Positions 35,015-47,796 are shown, numbered from the stretch's first letter. The stretch is 64,000 nt of DNA from Panonychus citri (GCF_014898815.1 NW_026515544.1:3100001-3164000); one strand, 5' to 3'. Notes: a model not told the origin generated them from the sequence alone. Made by a program: numbers and translations.

Positions 35015-36895
35015 CTAACCTAACAAAGTTACAATTATCCTTCTATCCGATTATCAATTGGAAATGTTACAATTTTCATCTCTACAAAATTCTGACCAAT
35101 CAATTTTTGATTGTTTATCAATGACCATTAATTGACTAATTCTTTTTTCACCTTGTGTTACCAATCAACTTCCATAACCTTAATGAAGTGATTTTTTTAT
35201 ATTTCTCCTCAAATAGTTTATATTAACTTGTTAAAAGTATCGTTTGTATTGTTGACTTTGATATCATCTTCCAATGTTGTAGTTTATTAATGTTAATTGA
35301 GACAAATTGATCAAATGATATACTTATTATTATAAGAAGAGATCAATTGATGATTTTCTTACTTATTCTTTGATTGTTTACCTTTGACAATTACACAATA
35401 AAGAATCAAATTTTTTTCTCTCTTGATCATTTGACTATTTCATAATTATCTTCAATTTCTGGTTTTATATTTACACATCATAATCAAATTAATTCTTGAA
35501 TGTGCAAAGAAAAACCTGTAAATTAACTAACAGAAACTCCCCAATTTTTGTTGGTTTTAATGAGTAAATTGTTAACAATTAGTTGGATTAATTGTTAATA
35601 ATCATTAATTCAATCAACTGGAATTGAGTGCAAAACTAATCCTTGTTAATTGTTATCAAACTGGCAACGTGCTCAACAAGCTTAACAATTATATAATAAC
35701 AGTAATTAAAATTGTTGATCATCTGACGATGACAATTAACTTCCAATCACAAAGGTTATGATTTGTGAATATTTTAACAATCAACTATCGATAGTTATAA
35801 TTAAATGTCTGATTTCAATGAACACACAGCAAGAAACACAAAACGATAACGTAAGTCTTATTAATCCATAATTACAATTAATAATCAAGTTGATTAAGAT
35901 GATAAAACATCAGCAAGAATCTTGAGAATCAACCTGTTGATTTCTGTTGTTTTCATTGCGAGTTAATTGTTGTTTCATTAATTTGAAAGCGAAACCATTT
36001 AAATCACTGATTATCAATTAAATTAATTCTACAACAACAAAGAGTTAAATGGTTAATTTAAAGAGTTTAATTGTCCTTGATCTGGAAACGTCAATAGAGA
36101 AAAACGAAAACTTTGAAAAAGAAGAAAAATTTTCACTTTGTTTTCTTTCCTCTTTCAATTTTCAAGGTTCAACACAATTTAATTGTAGATTAATAATCAA
36201 AACAAACACTTAGAGTTAATTAGTTAGATTTAATAATCGAAACTTAATTGACCACAAGTAACACAAAGGTAAACACAAAGAGAAAAGAGAGAAAACTTGA
36301 TGACAATTTGATTCTTTTTCTAATCAAGAGGCTGTAATTGTTGTTAGATAATTGTGATTGAATAATCAGGATGAAAGAAAATAGAAAACTAACTAAAAAA
36401 CATAATTGAAATCAGGAGCTGGAGAGGATTGATTAACACGGTGGAAAAATCTTAAAATAGATTATGATTAAGATTTTCTAATAATTGTCCGGTGAATACT
36501 CAATTCTATGAATAGTTAAACTTATCAATTTAGTTCAGAATTGGCAAATGAATATTATTGAAGAGAGAAGCAAAGAAATCGTCAGTTCGTTCAATAGTAT
36601 TGTCACTCATTCGCTGATTGTGAACAAAATCAAAAACGTTGGTTGATTAGAAAATTGAGATTGTCATTTCAGAAGCAGAAATTATCATAATCATGATGAT
36701 GATAAAATCAACACACAAACATTAACCTCGAGTAAATTGTTCATTCATCTGGAATGAGAGAGAAAATGATTTTCTTTCTTCTTAGTTTATTTTGATGAGT
36801 AAATAGATGATGCAATTTCTTTTATTAATTATGTTTCTCTGATTTATTTACAATTTGATGATGTTACTTGTTGATTATTTAATCAAATAGAATCT
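35015..36895. other. Intergenic, no gene seen
   Basis: About 1.9 kb of AT-rich sequence from the copper-transporter 3' UTR to the start of the CCDC47 copy. No open frame or structured RNA recognised. Confidence 0.5.
35397..35402 (+). terminator. Polyadenylation signal of copper transporter A
   Basis: AATAAA 383 bp after the stop codon, followed by a T-rich stretch; the best-placed signal in this 3' flank. Confidence 0.5.
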
Positions 36896-37254
36896 TGATT
36901 AGATCTTGTCGTTTATTGAATCGTAATTCAATTAGCATTCCTTCAATACAAGTTCTACCGCTACACCAAAGAGTGAAAATATTCTCAGTTTCCTTAATTA
37001 AACCAAGATTTTCAATCTCTTTTTTACCATCGTCACCAACTAGAGAGAAATTGTTCTCTAATAGTTCTCGATATTCTTCAAACCAAGTATCAGCATGACG
37101 CTGATTTTTATCTCTTCCAATGATAAAGTTAACAAAATAAATAAATAATCCTACAATCATTAACCCTTCCAGGTAATAACTTTCCCAACTATTTCGCAAA
37201 TGAATTGGCACTTTTGTGATTTCAATATTATCTGCTTTATGAGGTGAAGGTGAA
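36896..37254 (-). pseudogene. Partial CCDC47 copy, exon-2 fragment
   Basis: 359 bp matching 28571-28929 of the CCDC47 gene colinearly (offset 8,325) with only about three visible differences. It covers the segment from VPIHLRNSW to FNKRQDLI. It lacks the start exon, the acidic segment's 5' half, the last part of exon 2 and all later exons. On the 3' side the reading frame runs into unrelated DNA within a few codons. The frame is still open over about 110 codons, but without start context or splice sites a product is unlikely. Near-identity points to a recent duplication or gene conversion. Confidence 0.88.
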
Positions 37255-37545
37255 AGAGTTAAACCAAAATTGTAATCAAGTCTTACAATTACTGCAAGTG
37301 AATTGAATTCAATGTTAATTTAGTTAATAGAAATTTTTACACCAAAGTCCAGAAAAAACTGACATCACATGAGATATTCACACATGAGAAAAAACACAAT
37401 TTTTGGAACGATTCATGACTCTTTCACTTCTATTTTATTACTATTCAATTTATCCAATTTCTTACATTGATTATTAATAACTCACTAATTAAAGTTGAAA
37501 ACTTATTAAGCTTTTCTCCTGGTCATTTAGATTGTTCCCTTTCTA

Positions 37546-37823
37546 GAATAAGATAGTAGACTAAACGATCGACCCATCACACAGAGACACAGATTGTTTA
37601 TTACATGATATTCTAGCCAATCAATTCTCCAAAAGCAAAATAAAATTAGAAAGAAAAAATAACCCACTAATTAATTAGAAAACAATTAATCATCAATCGA
37701 TCAAATTTAAAATTTGAAATTTCTCTTTGCTTTTGATGAGATAATTTTTCTGTCACATGATCACCGGTTTATTTACCAAAAGAATAGAAAGTGGCGACCC
37801 CAATGTCGAAAATCTTGTGACCG
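37546..37823 (-). repeat. Copy of the CCDC47 start and promoter region
   Basis: Matches 29480-29745 (first codons plus upstream sequence of CCDC47) at roughly 95%, with several substitutions and a small insertion near 37707-37722. The order and orientation relative to the exon-2 fragment are kept, but the 291 bp between the blocks is unrelated to the 550 bp in the parent. Confidence 0.85.
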
Positions 37824-38422
37824 CTAAGTTTGAATAGAATTTTAATTTTTTGATAACTAATCTCATCGATAATTAATCAACATCATTAACCTTTAACTCT
37901 AATTAGGCAATTTAATTTTCTAGTCTTTTCTTTTCATCATGCCAATAACTAGTAATTAATATTCAATTATTCGGTTACCATGAGAAAGATCGATTTTTTC
38001 TTTAGACTCTCTTATCTCTTTTTTCTGATTGTATCATTTTTCGCAATTGTGATTAAACATAATTAACAATAAATGGTCGATCAATTATCTAATTAGATTG
38101 TCCGGCTTGGGTTTTATTCCAGATTATGACCATTTGGAAATGTTTACTTTTTCCTGTGTATCTTGTTAATCAACGTAATCATAATCTTAATTTAGTCTTA
38201 ACTTAATTGTTAAGATAAGATAAAGTAAACACTTGAATCAAGTAAATTGTAATTAATTTCTTACCATTAAATCATCGCCATTTTGTTGTTCATCTTTATT
38301 AACTCACTTGCCTTGTGTTAATCAACCAAAAAAATTAAGGTTATACATACAAGATCAAATTGTCCATCACAATTACTAATGTAAAAGACAAAGACAATTA
38401 ACTTAATTTCTCATAATACAAT
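37824..38422. other. Upstream region of the LRR gene
   Basis: About 600 bp of AT-rich DNA following the duplicated block. No other feature seen. Confidence 0.5.
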
Positions 38423-39958
38423 ATGAATTATCATCTAAAACAATTGGTATTAATTATAATCATCACAACAACAATTACTTTGAAAATCAATGCAGGTAAG
38501 TGACTGAACATTTCCTTTAAGATAACCAGATTATTATTTAATTGTTAATCTGATTGTTGCAGGTAATTTAAATTCATCTCTTTCTGATGATTTTTTGAAT
38601 CAATGTTTTAATGGCGATGAATTTGATTGTTCATCAAAAGATATTGAAAAAATTCCGGTTCCTTTATTTTTCTCAACTGGAAACTCAATCAAATTTGCTT
38701 ACAATAAGATTTCCGATTTGGACCAACAATTAACTGACAATGGAAATGTGATTAAAATTGATTTCTCAATGAACAAATTGAGAAACATTTTGGAATCAGC
38801 TTTCAGCAATTTAACTTCAGTCGAGGAAATTGATTTGTCTCACAATCAATTATGGCTTTTTGATTCGGAGACATTTACTAGTTTGTCTAATCTTAAATCA
38901 CTTGATTTAGGTTTTAATTCAATCAAGTAAGTCCAATGTTTATAATTATCATCGTTAGAGTTTACCAACGATAATTAATCTCTTTTTCCTACCATTTAAT
39001 TAGCTTTGTGGACTCGGATTTATTTCGTGAATCACAAAAATTAACTAAATTGTGCTTGAATAAAAATAGTTTAAGTGTCATTCCTGAAGAAGCTTTTGAA
39101 CATTTAACTAATCTGGAAGAATTAGATTTAAATGATAATCAATTGAAAGAATTACCTGACAATTTGTTCAGATACAATTTGAAGCTTCGGACTTTACATT
39201 TAAGTGGAAATAATTTCATCTCGATTCCATCGAATGGACTTAAGGAGATCCCGAATTTGTATCTACTTGATCTAAGTAGAAATCGATTTACTCGACTTCG
39301 ATATCCAGCATTTGAGAAGCTTTCAAAGGTCACAGTTCTACGATTGGATGGACAAAACGAACTTCGGTCAATTGGTCCACATACATTCCAAGGGATGGAT
39401 AGATTGACCTATTTCTATGCGAGTGATAATAAGAATTTACGATTCCTCGATTCGAAGGCTTTTCTTGATAACAAGACCGATAAACCGATGCAACTTTCAT
39501 CTTTTGTGTTTAGACACAATTCAGTGACCACTTTGTCCGGTCAATTGTTGGACTGGTCAAAGGTTGGGATGGTCGATTTGTCTGGTAACCCTTGGAACTG
39601 TGATTGTAACCTTGATTGGATGATTCAACTTGAGATGCCCAATGAATTAAAAGAAAGAGTTATTTGCGATCATCCTTTATACCTTAAAGATCGAAGTGTC
39701 TTCAATTTGACCTCAGAACAATTTAAATGCTCATTCCTGTTTAATCACGAATTCACCATAATTGGAACGATACTTTTAATTATAACCATCTCAATGATTA
39801 TGGTTGTTTTCTTGTACATTGTGGTTAAACTTTTACCTTGTTCCAAGTTTCGTAATCCATTTCGTAAAAATTATGGCTACTCAAAGGTCAAGGTTTCACG
39901 GAAAGGTAAAAATTATGACCTCGAATGGGATCCGGCCCTTGGAGATCCCAATAATTAA
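38423..39958 (+). CDS. Leucine-rich-repeat type I membrane protein
   Basis: Exons 38423-38495, 38563-38926 and 39004-39958 join in frame to 463 residues. Exon 1 codes a signal peptide (hydrophobic LVLIIIITTTITL, ending near NAG). About ten leucine-rich repeats follow, with typical units such as LEELDLNDNQLKELPDNLF and LYLLDLSRNRFTRL. The LRR C-terminal cap is present: NPWNCDCNLDWM with further cysteines at ICDHP and FKCS. A transmembrane helix (FTIIGTILLIITISMIMVVF) leads to a tail of about 45 residues with basic residues and no TIR or kinase domain. Such proteins act in cell-surface adhesion or receptor roles; ligand and exact ortholog are not identifiable. Confidence 0.88.
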
Positions 39959-40132
39959 CTAATAAACATGACACAACACAATACATGTAATGTAAAGATA
40001 CTTAATTAAGCGATTAAATATTTGTATTGACTAAATTTGTGTCTTTAATTGTTGGTTCACTTTTGTGTTACAATTTCGCGTGTATGAGAGTTAATTGTGT
40101 TTATTATTTTTTTTTCGTGTTCCGTTGATGGC

Positions 40133-41054
40133 CTAATGTGTCCGATCGATTCTTAATCTTACATCTCGATCATTTTGAGACGAAAACCAGTCCCATTTGA
40201 CCAAAGTTATTAAATCGCAAACATGATTAAGATTCCACATCGTTCGTTTGTCCACTAATCTGATTTCCTTAAAGGGTGATTGGTCATTTCGAGCTTCATT
40301 ATTATCACTGCTGATGAACTTGAAACATTGGTCTAAATTTCCTGCCCACTCAGGTAAATCTCTCCAGAACCTTGGCCACTAAAATCGAAAGGAACGAGAA
40401 AAAAATTCGATAATTTTATTTTGCTGACCAAAGGGTCAATTCATTTACCTTTTGTGTCTGTGTCCAGGGTTTGTCGAGAAGATTGACCAATGTCACATGA
40501 TAAGGTGTTCCTGTGACGTCCGATTGAAGGTATTTACCTTTTTCCCGAAATACAATTGAAGATTCATTTCGATCTCCAAGTAGTTTGTCCAAATTCCCAT
40601 AGTTGTTCAAAAGTCGATCACAAACATCTAGAACACGATCTAAGGTTCGACCATCGACCATATTAGGTGTCGCTCTCCATTCTCGTCGGAACATCTCAAG
40701 AGTGATCTCAATTTTTCGGGGCTCATCGTACTGGTAACAACCCAGGATCGGCTTCGACCAAATTGGAAGACTATCTAATCCATATTGTTCAAGAGGCAAA
40801 TTTTCAAGAGATTTATCTAATTCAACCTTCACCAACCTCGGTGAGGTGTAACGGCCACGTAAAGTTGACCTTCCCCGATCAAGAAGCAAAACTGTCCCAT
40901 TGAACCTTTTAGGTCGAAACAATTTTTCAAGCGGATCCTTTAACGATCCTCTCGATGTTAAATAACCACAAGATACACAATTAAAATTCAAATAAACAAT
41001 CAACATAATTACCAATTGATTAATTGTCATCATTTTTGCATAATTAGTTAACAT
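40133..41054 (-). CDS. Unrecognised secreted protein
   Basis: Two exons, 40449-41054 and 40133-40378, join in frame to 283 residues. The N-terminus has a signal-peptide-like stretch (INQLVIMLIVYLNFNCVSCG). The mature part is mixed alpha/beta in composition with scattered Cys (GCYQYD, VCDRLL, DQCFKF, HVCDLI) and two NxS/T sites (NGT, NES). A Trp-rich segment, WPRFWRDLPEWAG, opens the second exon. I do not recognise the family. Splice sites are good (donor GTAAAT, acceptor TTTTAG), and both exons carry coding-like GC content. It lies convergent with the LRR gene, only 174 bp from its stop. Confidence 0.75.
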
Positions 41055-42062
41055 TTATCAAGGAAAATAAACTAAGGTCACTTTTCTTTTGGTACCTAAC
41101 TAAATGTTGGAATCAACTGAAAAGTCAAATGAAAAGTTAATCAATTAATGGAAATAATCAATTTCCATCTTGATTTACCATCTACAGGAACTTAAATCAA
41201 CTCCATAAATCAGATTAGTCTTTTTTTATTAATTCTCACTAATCAACTTTAATTAAATTCAGAAAAAAAGAGTACCTGTGACAAGGTCATTCCTCCCGAT
41301 CAGAAAAGCCGACATACCATTGAAAAGATATCAAGTTTATTACTGAATCAGTCTAGTCTTTAATAGTAAATTAACTAATCAGTTTCCATTGAAAGCTTAA
41401 TTAGTGTGACAATTTAGAAAGAGAACTCATAATAAATGTTAATTCAAACATTGGACTATGGTAACCGATTTAATTGTTTCTCAGTTTAGATTTAAATTGC
41501 TGGTAATTAACACGATAATATGTTTACATCTATCAAGTGATTTGCTTTTTATGATTAAGATTTTGATCTTATCAATAATTTAATATTTTGTATATCAGAT
41601 TTAAGGGGATAAATGTCAATTAAATTACATGAGATTAGTTTGCAATTTGGTGAGAATAGAAAAAAAGAATTGAAAATTTTGTCAACAATTAGTGGCCACT
41701 AATTAAAATACACAATTGATATGCTTTAATAAACGATTGATAAGGCTGATGGTTGTTAAATTTTGTCTATCATTCCAATTGAATCAATAATAATTGAGAA
41801 GATTGATAATAATAAATGATATTTACATCTAATGTTGATCACAGATAATCACAATTAATTTGATGGCTAAATGAGAGAGATTGGTAAGAACAAGTTGAAC
41901 AAGTTGATCAATAGAAATAGAAAAACAATTTAAATGCTTGACTGTAGATAAAAACAATTAGAAACTAAAGACATTCAAGATCCACAATTATCTTAGTCCA
42001 CCAGGTCCATCTCGTTGAACTATTTGGGAAACGGGTGACAGATAGTAGAGGTTAATTGTTCC
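41055..42062. other. Intergenic, no gene seen
   Basis: 1 kb of AT-rich DNA. A short GC-richer patch at 41276-41320 has, on the minus strand, an ATG, 13 codons and a GTAC donor-like end, and could be a 5' exon; there is no further support. Confidence 0.4.
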
Positions 42063-42827
42063 TTAATTGCAGTGGTCAGTTACGTTGATGAAGGTTGATT
42101 TACGCCAACAGAAGAGGAAATAACCAAGACCAGCACCGAGAACAATTGAAAGGCAAATGAACGAGTTGAAAGTCATAAAGCCAAGCATAAGAGTGTAACT
42201 GATGATCACTTGGATTGAATGGAGAACCGATTGAAATAAATGAGCCTTGGACCACATGGAGCATTTGATTATGGCTGTTTCATTGTTTTCCTCTGGATTG
42301 TTGAGAGATGTTGTTAGATGAGAGCCTGAGGTCGCAACCAAATCATCGGGACATCCATTGGTCGGATTATAAAGCGACAAACGAAAAACACCCGTTCGAG
42401 CTTCCCGACGGAAAAGTAATTCCCTAAAGCTTTTCAATGCTTCATAAACAACAGCCAATAGGAAGAAAATTAAACAAGCGACAATCACATCACTACTTGA
42501 TTGTAAGTTCCAACCTTTAATCAATATTGTATCACCAAAAGCTGAATGGAAATAATTTCTCATCATTGAATCCATACCAACATGATGGTTATTGTTGTTG
42601 TTATTGTTTCCATTTGAATTCATTGGGTCACTGGTCATCTCAGCTAAGTGATTATTGTCCAGAGAAGATGGTGATGAGTGGTGATGATGAGAGGAAGATA
42701 ATTGTACGTGGTTTGAATGGGAAGTATCACCAGTCACATTAGAATTGATTAAATTACTAGAAACCAAACCAATGGAAGCAGCAGTAACATTGATTGACAT
42801 TAAGAGCAATTTGTTGGCTGTTACCAT
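42063..42827 (-). CDS. CTR1-type copper transporter (copy B)
   Basis: Intronless, 254 residues. Same fold as the copy at 34.3 kb: a His/Asn-rich extracellular part, TM1 VIVACLIFFLLAVVYEAL, TM2 with MxxxM in YTLMLGFM, TM3 with GAGLGYFLFCW, and the identical ending TDHCN. The extracellular domain differs in being Ser/Asn/His-rich with far fewer methionines (one MDSMM cluster), so copper-loading may differ from copy A. The ATG at 42827 is used because the longer open frame starts with GTG. Shared lack of introns and close similarity in the helices suggest the two are duplicates. Confidence 0.92.
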   Translation of the reverse strand: MVTANKLLLMSINVTAASIGLVSSNLINSNVTGDTSHSNHVQLSSSHHHHSSPSSLDNNHLAEMTSDPMNSNGNNNNNNNHHVGMDSMMRNYFHSAFGDTILIKGWNLQSSSDVIVACLIFFLLAVVYEALKSFRELLFRREARTGVFRLSLYNPTNGCPDDLVATSGSHLTTSLNNPEENNETAIIKCSMWSKAHLFQSVLHSIQVIISYTLMLGFMTFNSFICLSIVLGAGLGYFLFCWRKSTFINVTDHCN

Positions 42828-43742
42828 GATTGAGGAAAAAGAAAACACAAAGAGATAAAAAAGAAAAGGAAAACACTTTAATTAAGTTATGTTGTAGAAA
42901 TAGATTGTTTAGAAAAGAATAATTAATCTATGATGGAGATTTTAATCAAAAAGTGTTTCTAATTAACAGGAAAATGAAGACAAAGAAACAACAATTTAAT
43001 TCCTTTAGGAAACAATCAGTTTCTCTCTTGACCTTTGGTTTCTTTTTCCTCTTAACTTTAAGGTTCTTCTCGCTCTCAGCTGATTGTTGGTGAGAAGGAA
43101 AAAAGATTGAGCCAAAATAGAAATTAAATTAAATCAACAATTCGCTAATTGTTGAGCTAATCAATTTCTTTTCTCTATCATTCTATCAATCATTTTTCTC
43201 GATTGTAATACTTACTCATTGATTGATGATAATAGTTTCCTCTTTGTTTGAGTTTCTCTTGGACCAATGGAAACAATTAACTTTAATCAGATTTTTCTTT
43301 CACTGATTATGATCATTTAATCATTAATTTTCTGTGCAAATTGTTGATTCAACATAAGGTTTAGTGGTTAATGTTTCGTGGAAACAAATTGTTACATGTT
43401 CTTGATAATTTACATGAAAAAAACAGAAAGAGACAGAGAGGAAGTTGATTATTACGTCGACAATTTCTAATTGAATTGGTTGATATTAATTGTGCAATTT
43501 AGAAAAATATTGAAAGTTTAATGTTACAATGAGGAGAATTAATTTTAATGATTGTTTATTGTACAATGTATGAACTCAGTCGAGTTCAGTTAATTACACT
43601 AAGGCACTTTTTAAATTTCTTTTTTTTTACATAAATTGTGATTCTATTATTAATATTACAATTAAGGCTTTTGTTTTTCCTTTGATTAATTTAATTGAAC
43701 ATCTAAATTAGATTTTGGTCAATTTGATGATTATGATTGAGA
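42828..43742. other. Intergenic, no gene seen
   Basis: 0.9 kb of AT-rich DNA: copper transporter 5' flank and POLRMT 3' flank. No other feature. Confidence 0.5.
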
Positions 43743-46700
43743 TCATGAGAAGAAAAAGACTGATGATTGAACTTGATTTAAATCGAATGTTCCTTTTTTT
43801 GGAACTGATTTAAATAGATTTAAAACATCAGCGGCGATTTCTGGACTTGAGACAAGTTTTTCGACCTGAGGTGTGTATCGAGTTAACATGAAACTGGAAA
43901 GATCACCAAGTATATCTTCCGAATGGAGGGAAATAAATTTCTGTCGGCAAACGATGTTCATCAGATCAATATTACACGGGTGAGTCCAATAGGAGTCGTG
44001 AATTGCGGCAAAATTAAGGCCAAGTCTTTCACATTCGAGTGCTGTTAACATCATGTGACTAGAATCCAGTGAATGAATGAAATTTGGTGGAAAAGCATTT
44101 CGTTGTTTTATCATATTTGGTATGCTAATCAATTTTGGAAGAAAAGAAAAGAAAAACAAAATTAAAATCATCTAATTATCTAACGTTCTCTGGGTACTTA
44201 CAATTTCTTACGAAAAACTAGATCCAACTCTTTTTGGCTTGTCTGTTGGAGAGGAAAAAGAATCAATTAATTGCAACAATTTGACGAGTGTGTATAATCA
44301 ACAATTTACCTTATTAGAGAAATAAGGTTGAACTACAGGGAATCCTAAGGGTGTCCTCCATTCCATGGGTAGACCTAAATTTTTGCTCACTAATTTAGCA
44401 CATCGAGTGAACCAATTCTGAATCTCTTGAGTTGCTTCAAACATGGTGGCGATTGATTTAAATGTTTTCTTGGTCAAATAAATTGATGCCTTCCAGATTA
44501 AATCTTCAGGGAAATCTTTAATTTCCTTTAATTGTTTGTGAATCTGATGTTTTGCACCGTAAACTGTGACACCGTAAACAAAAGTCATCACCGTTTGTTT
44601 GATTACTTTACGTTTAATTTTACCCTCTAACGCAATTGCAACTGGATTACCTTCAGCGGCATCAGCGGCTCTTTCCTTTTCAACCAACTCAGCGACATCG
44701 GAGTAAACATCATTGGGCTTAATTGATGTTGCTAAATTAACAGAGATTGCACCTTTTAAATCACGACCTAAAGCAGCGTAATGTTGTAAACCATTACAAG
44801 AACCATCTTGGTGAACGGGAAAATGAGTAACATGATTAACTGGATCGGGTGATCGAGAAGCGGCAACAATTTCCATGCAACAAGCAAGCACTTGCCATGG
44901 GTCATCTTGTTTTGACCACCATTTGCGTCCAGTTAAGGGATTATCAGCTGAATCGATAACTTCATCCATTATTTCATTGCAATAATCGAGACGCGTTTGA
45001 ATAGTTTCCCGTTTCTTTAAACCAGTTAAATTGATTAAATGGATCTTCAACCAATCCAATCCTTTGGGTCCTAAAGGTTTTCCTTTGGCAAATAAGAGTA
45101 ACGACCGAGAAATGTCATTACCAAGGTGGGTCAGGTGAGGTGGACAAGTGTAAACACGACCTCTGAAATCAATGTTATATGGAAACCAAAATATCCTCTC
45201 GCGAAGCTGAAACGAAACCCAAATTAATCATCATAACTGATTGAATTGAATTAAAACTTACGAAATTAGCAATGGATAATTTGTATAAACATTCACACCA
45301 AAGGCTATACATTTCTTGCTTTTCTTGTTTGATCTTGGCTCGTTTTTGGACAATTACAAATCGCTCTTGATTAGTTTTGGCACTAAAATAGCAGAGACAA
45401 TTAGTTAACACAATTAACAATTAATTTTTCAACAAACTTACTTAACAAAACTAGGAAGTGGAGGCATCTTTGAATCATGAAGAGGTATATCCAAGCTCAA
45501 ATCACCACAATCACGAAAAAGGCCAACAAGAATGTCGAGAATCTGAATCAGTTGGAAACATAATTAATTATATTTTATTGGAAATTAATTTCCTATTAAT
45601 TTTACCTTTGTATTTATTTTCCAGGCGACCATCGATAAAGTATTAAGAGAATCAAAAATTGGTGAAATGTTGTGACGAGAAGCAAGATCAAGACTTATCG
45701 ATGAATCTTCGTCACTTCCCACTGGACGAATAAAATCTGACTCACTGAGTAAGTAGCCGCCATTTTGAATGGAAACCCAAGGAGTCGGAGGCACTAACAT
45801 CGGTAATAAGCTGGTTTGGAAGGGTATCTCTTGGGTACCAAGAGATTGATAGAAGGTTCGAAAAACTTTGTTCACTCGAATCTCTTCATGTGTATGCGAA
45901 TCTCTTGAACCATAAATGGTAAACAAAACGGGAAATTTTGTTCGAACTTTTGATTTAGGTGATACCATTTTTGGATCAAATTTAATCTCTGTAATTATTA
46001 TTTCAAAGAAAAATTTTCCAATCAAATTGAGTAGAGAATCGGTTAGATGAAAATCACTGAAATCTGGATTAATGTTACCACCATCACGATTAATTAAGTG
46101 ATTGATGTAACCACGAAGCTTAAATTGTCCCAATTTACGTGGATCTTGATAATAATCAAGTAAACTCTCATAATAATCTAACCATTCAGGATAATGACGA
46201 GTCTTCAAATAACCATAATACTTGTTGGCAAATCTTTTACCAATATCACGATAAAGGAAATTAATTGGTGGCGAGTAACCGGAATTGTATCGGAGAAAAT
46301 CAAAAAATGAATCCATGATTATGTCCACATAATCATCGGGCTTCATGGTACACAGGTAAGGTAATATGGTGATTCCATTGTCGGTGTCAAGTCGAGTCTT
46401 CAAAATTTTCAAATTCTCTCGAAAACCTTTACCAACACAACTCCTCCAATCTTTGATACACTTTTGCCAGGATTCTCGGTGCTTATCCATTTTAACTGAA
46501 TCCTCGTTGAATACTGATTTAATTAACACTTTACCTCGACGCTCATGGTTGATCTGTTCATGGTACCAATCTTTTATTAAGTGTTTATAATCTTCCGGGA
46601 TAACCTCATAGTCGGTTCGTTTCAATTTTTCAAATTCTTTCAGTAAATCACAAGGATAAGTTGAAGAATCTTGAGTTGTCCTAAATTTAACTGTCGGTAA

Positions 46701-47417
46701 TAATTCATGTAACTTTTTCTTAATCTTCCTTTTCTGGGTAAGTGTCAGATTTGAATCGATTAGAAGATTTTCTAATAAATGTCCAGTTCCTTCAATGGTT
46801 CGTAGTAAATTGTCCAATTCAATAAGGTCGATATTATCTTGATTAATCAGTCCCAATAATACGGCTGAATATGTATCCATATCTGGTTTAATTTTATTGT
46901 GTCTCATTGAGTTGATTAGATGTTTAATTTGTCGGATGTCTCCTTTCTCGGCCCAACCTTTGATCATTAAATTAAAGATGGAAAGGTCAACAGGATTGAA
47001 ATTAGGATCTTTTTTGAAAGAAAATCTGTAGAAGGTGAAACTTTTCTGTGCTCGATCGATCATATTAGCATTTAAACAAGCAAAAAGATAAGATTTTAAC
47101 GTCGTTCGTAAATGATTTTCAGCGAGAGTTTTGTCACCTTTCCTTTTAACGGGTAACTTTTTCTCGGCCGTTGTAGCAGCCATTTCTTTCAAAGAAGATA
47201 ATATTGATGATAACCTTTCCTCTTCCTCGTCAATAACCATTAGAGAAACACTTGATTGTTGTTGTAAATTGGATAATTTATCATCTTCACTTTTCTCAGC
47301 AAACATGGTTGAGGTTTTCGTTGATGAATAGTTGAGTTTACTGTTAATGGAAGATGATAAAAACAATTGTCGATAGCAAAGACAACCACGGATCCGCCAA
47401 CAATTGGAAGAAAACAT
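43743..47417 (-). CDS. POLRMT: Mitochondrial DNA-directed RNA polymerase
   Basis: Six exons: 45606-47417, 45442-45542, 45262-45382, 44310-45206, 44202-44242 and 43743-44124 (3,354 nt, 1,117 residues). It is the single-subunit T7-like polymerase that transcribes mitochondrial DNA. The N-terminus is Arg/Ser-rich and acid-poor, fitting a mitochondrial presequence. A pentatricopeptide-type segment (LMIKGWAEKGDIRQIKHLI) lies in exon 1. Catalytic motifs are intact: motif A HQDGSCNGLQHYAALGRD, motif B RKVIKQTVMTFVYGVT, and motif C HDSYWTH. NFIHSLDSSHMMLTAL and the end SSVFFFS match POLRMT closely. The ATG at 47417 is the first in frame. The gene is divergent from NSUN5, with a transposon in the gap. 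Confidence 0.95.
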
Positions 47418-47722
47418 TGTTGAAACACAAATCAAATTAAAAAGAAAAAATTCAATTCAAAATATTTACACAAATCACATCATCTAATTAAAGAAGGAAA
47501 ATCAAACCATTTGATTGAAATGTAAACAAAAAAATGCTTCCATTCAAAAGTAAATCATCATGGTTTAACCATGTGTTTGTTATCACGTGATAAGAACATA
47601 AAATCAGCTGAGATTTTATATTCCTTCCAATAAATGACAGTAATTCTCTCAAGAACAATACAATCAATTAACGATTATATGTAACAGATATTAGCATGTC
47701 AACTAATCAATGAAAATAATAA

Positions 47723-47749
47723 ACCAAACTATAGTAAGAGTTCAAAGTC
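47723..47749 (+). repeat. Direct repeat left of the Merlin element
   Basis: ACCAAACTATAGT followed by TTCAAAGTC. The same two words in the same order lie at 49408-49440, with a spacer seven bases longer. Both copies are outside the inverted repeats, by about 50-80 bp. Confidence 0.6.
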
Positions 47750-47796
47750 TTTCCCGCAAAATTATAAAAAAATCACAATGAAGTCAACAAATTAAA

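Noticed and set aside
36879..37211. 110-codon open frame as a live gene
   Set aside because: It is a near-identical fragment of CCDC47 without start exon, splice sites or the rest of the gene.
41276..41315. Possible 13-codon 5' exon (minus strand)
   Set aside because: ATG and a GTAC donor-like end only; the downstream gene has an in-frame stop just before its own ATG, so it cannot extend that protein.
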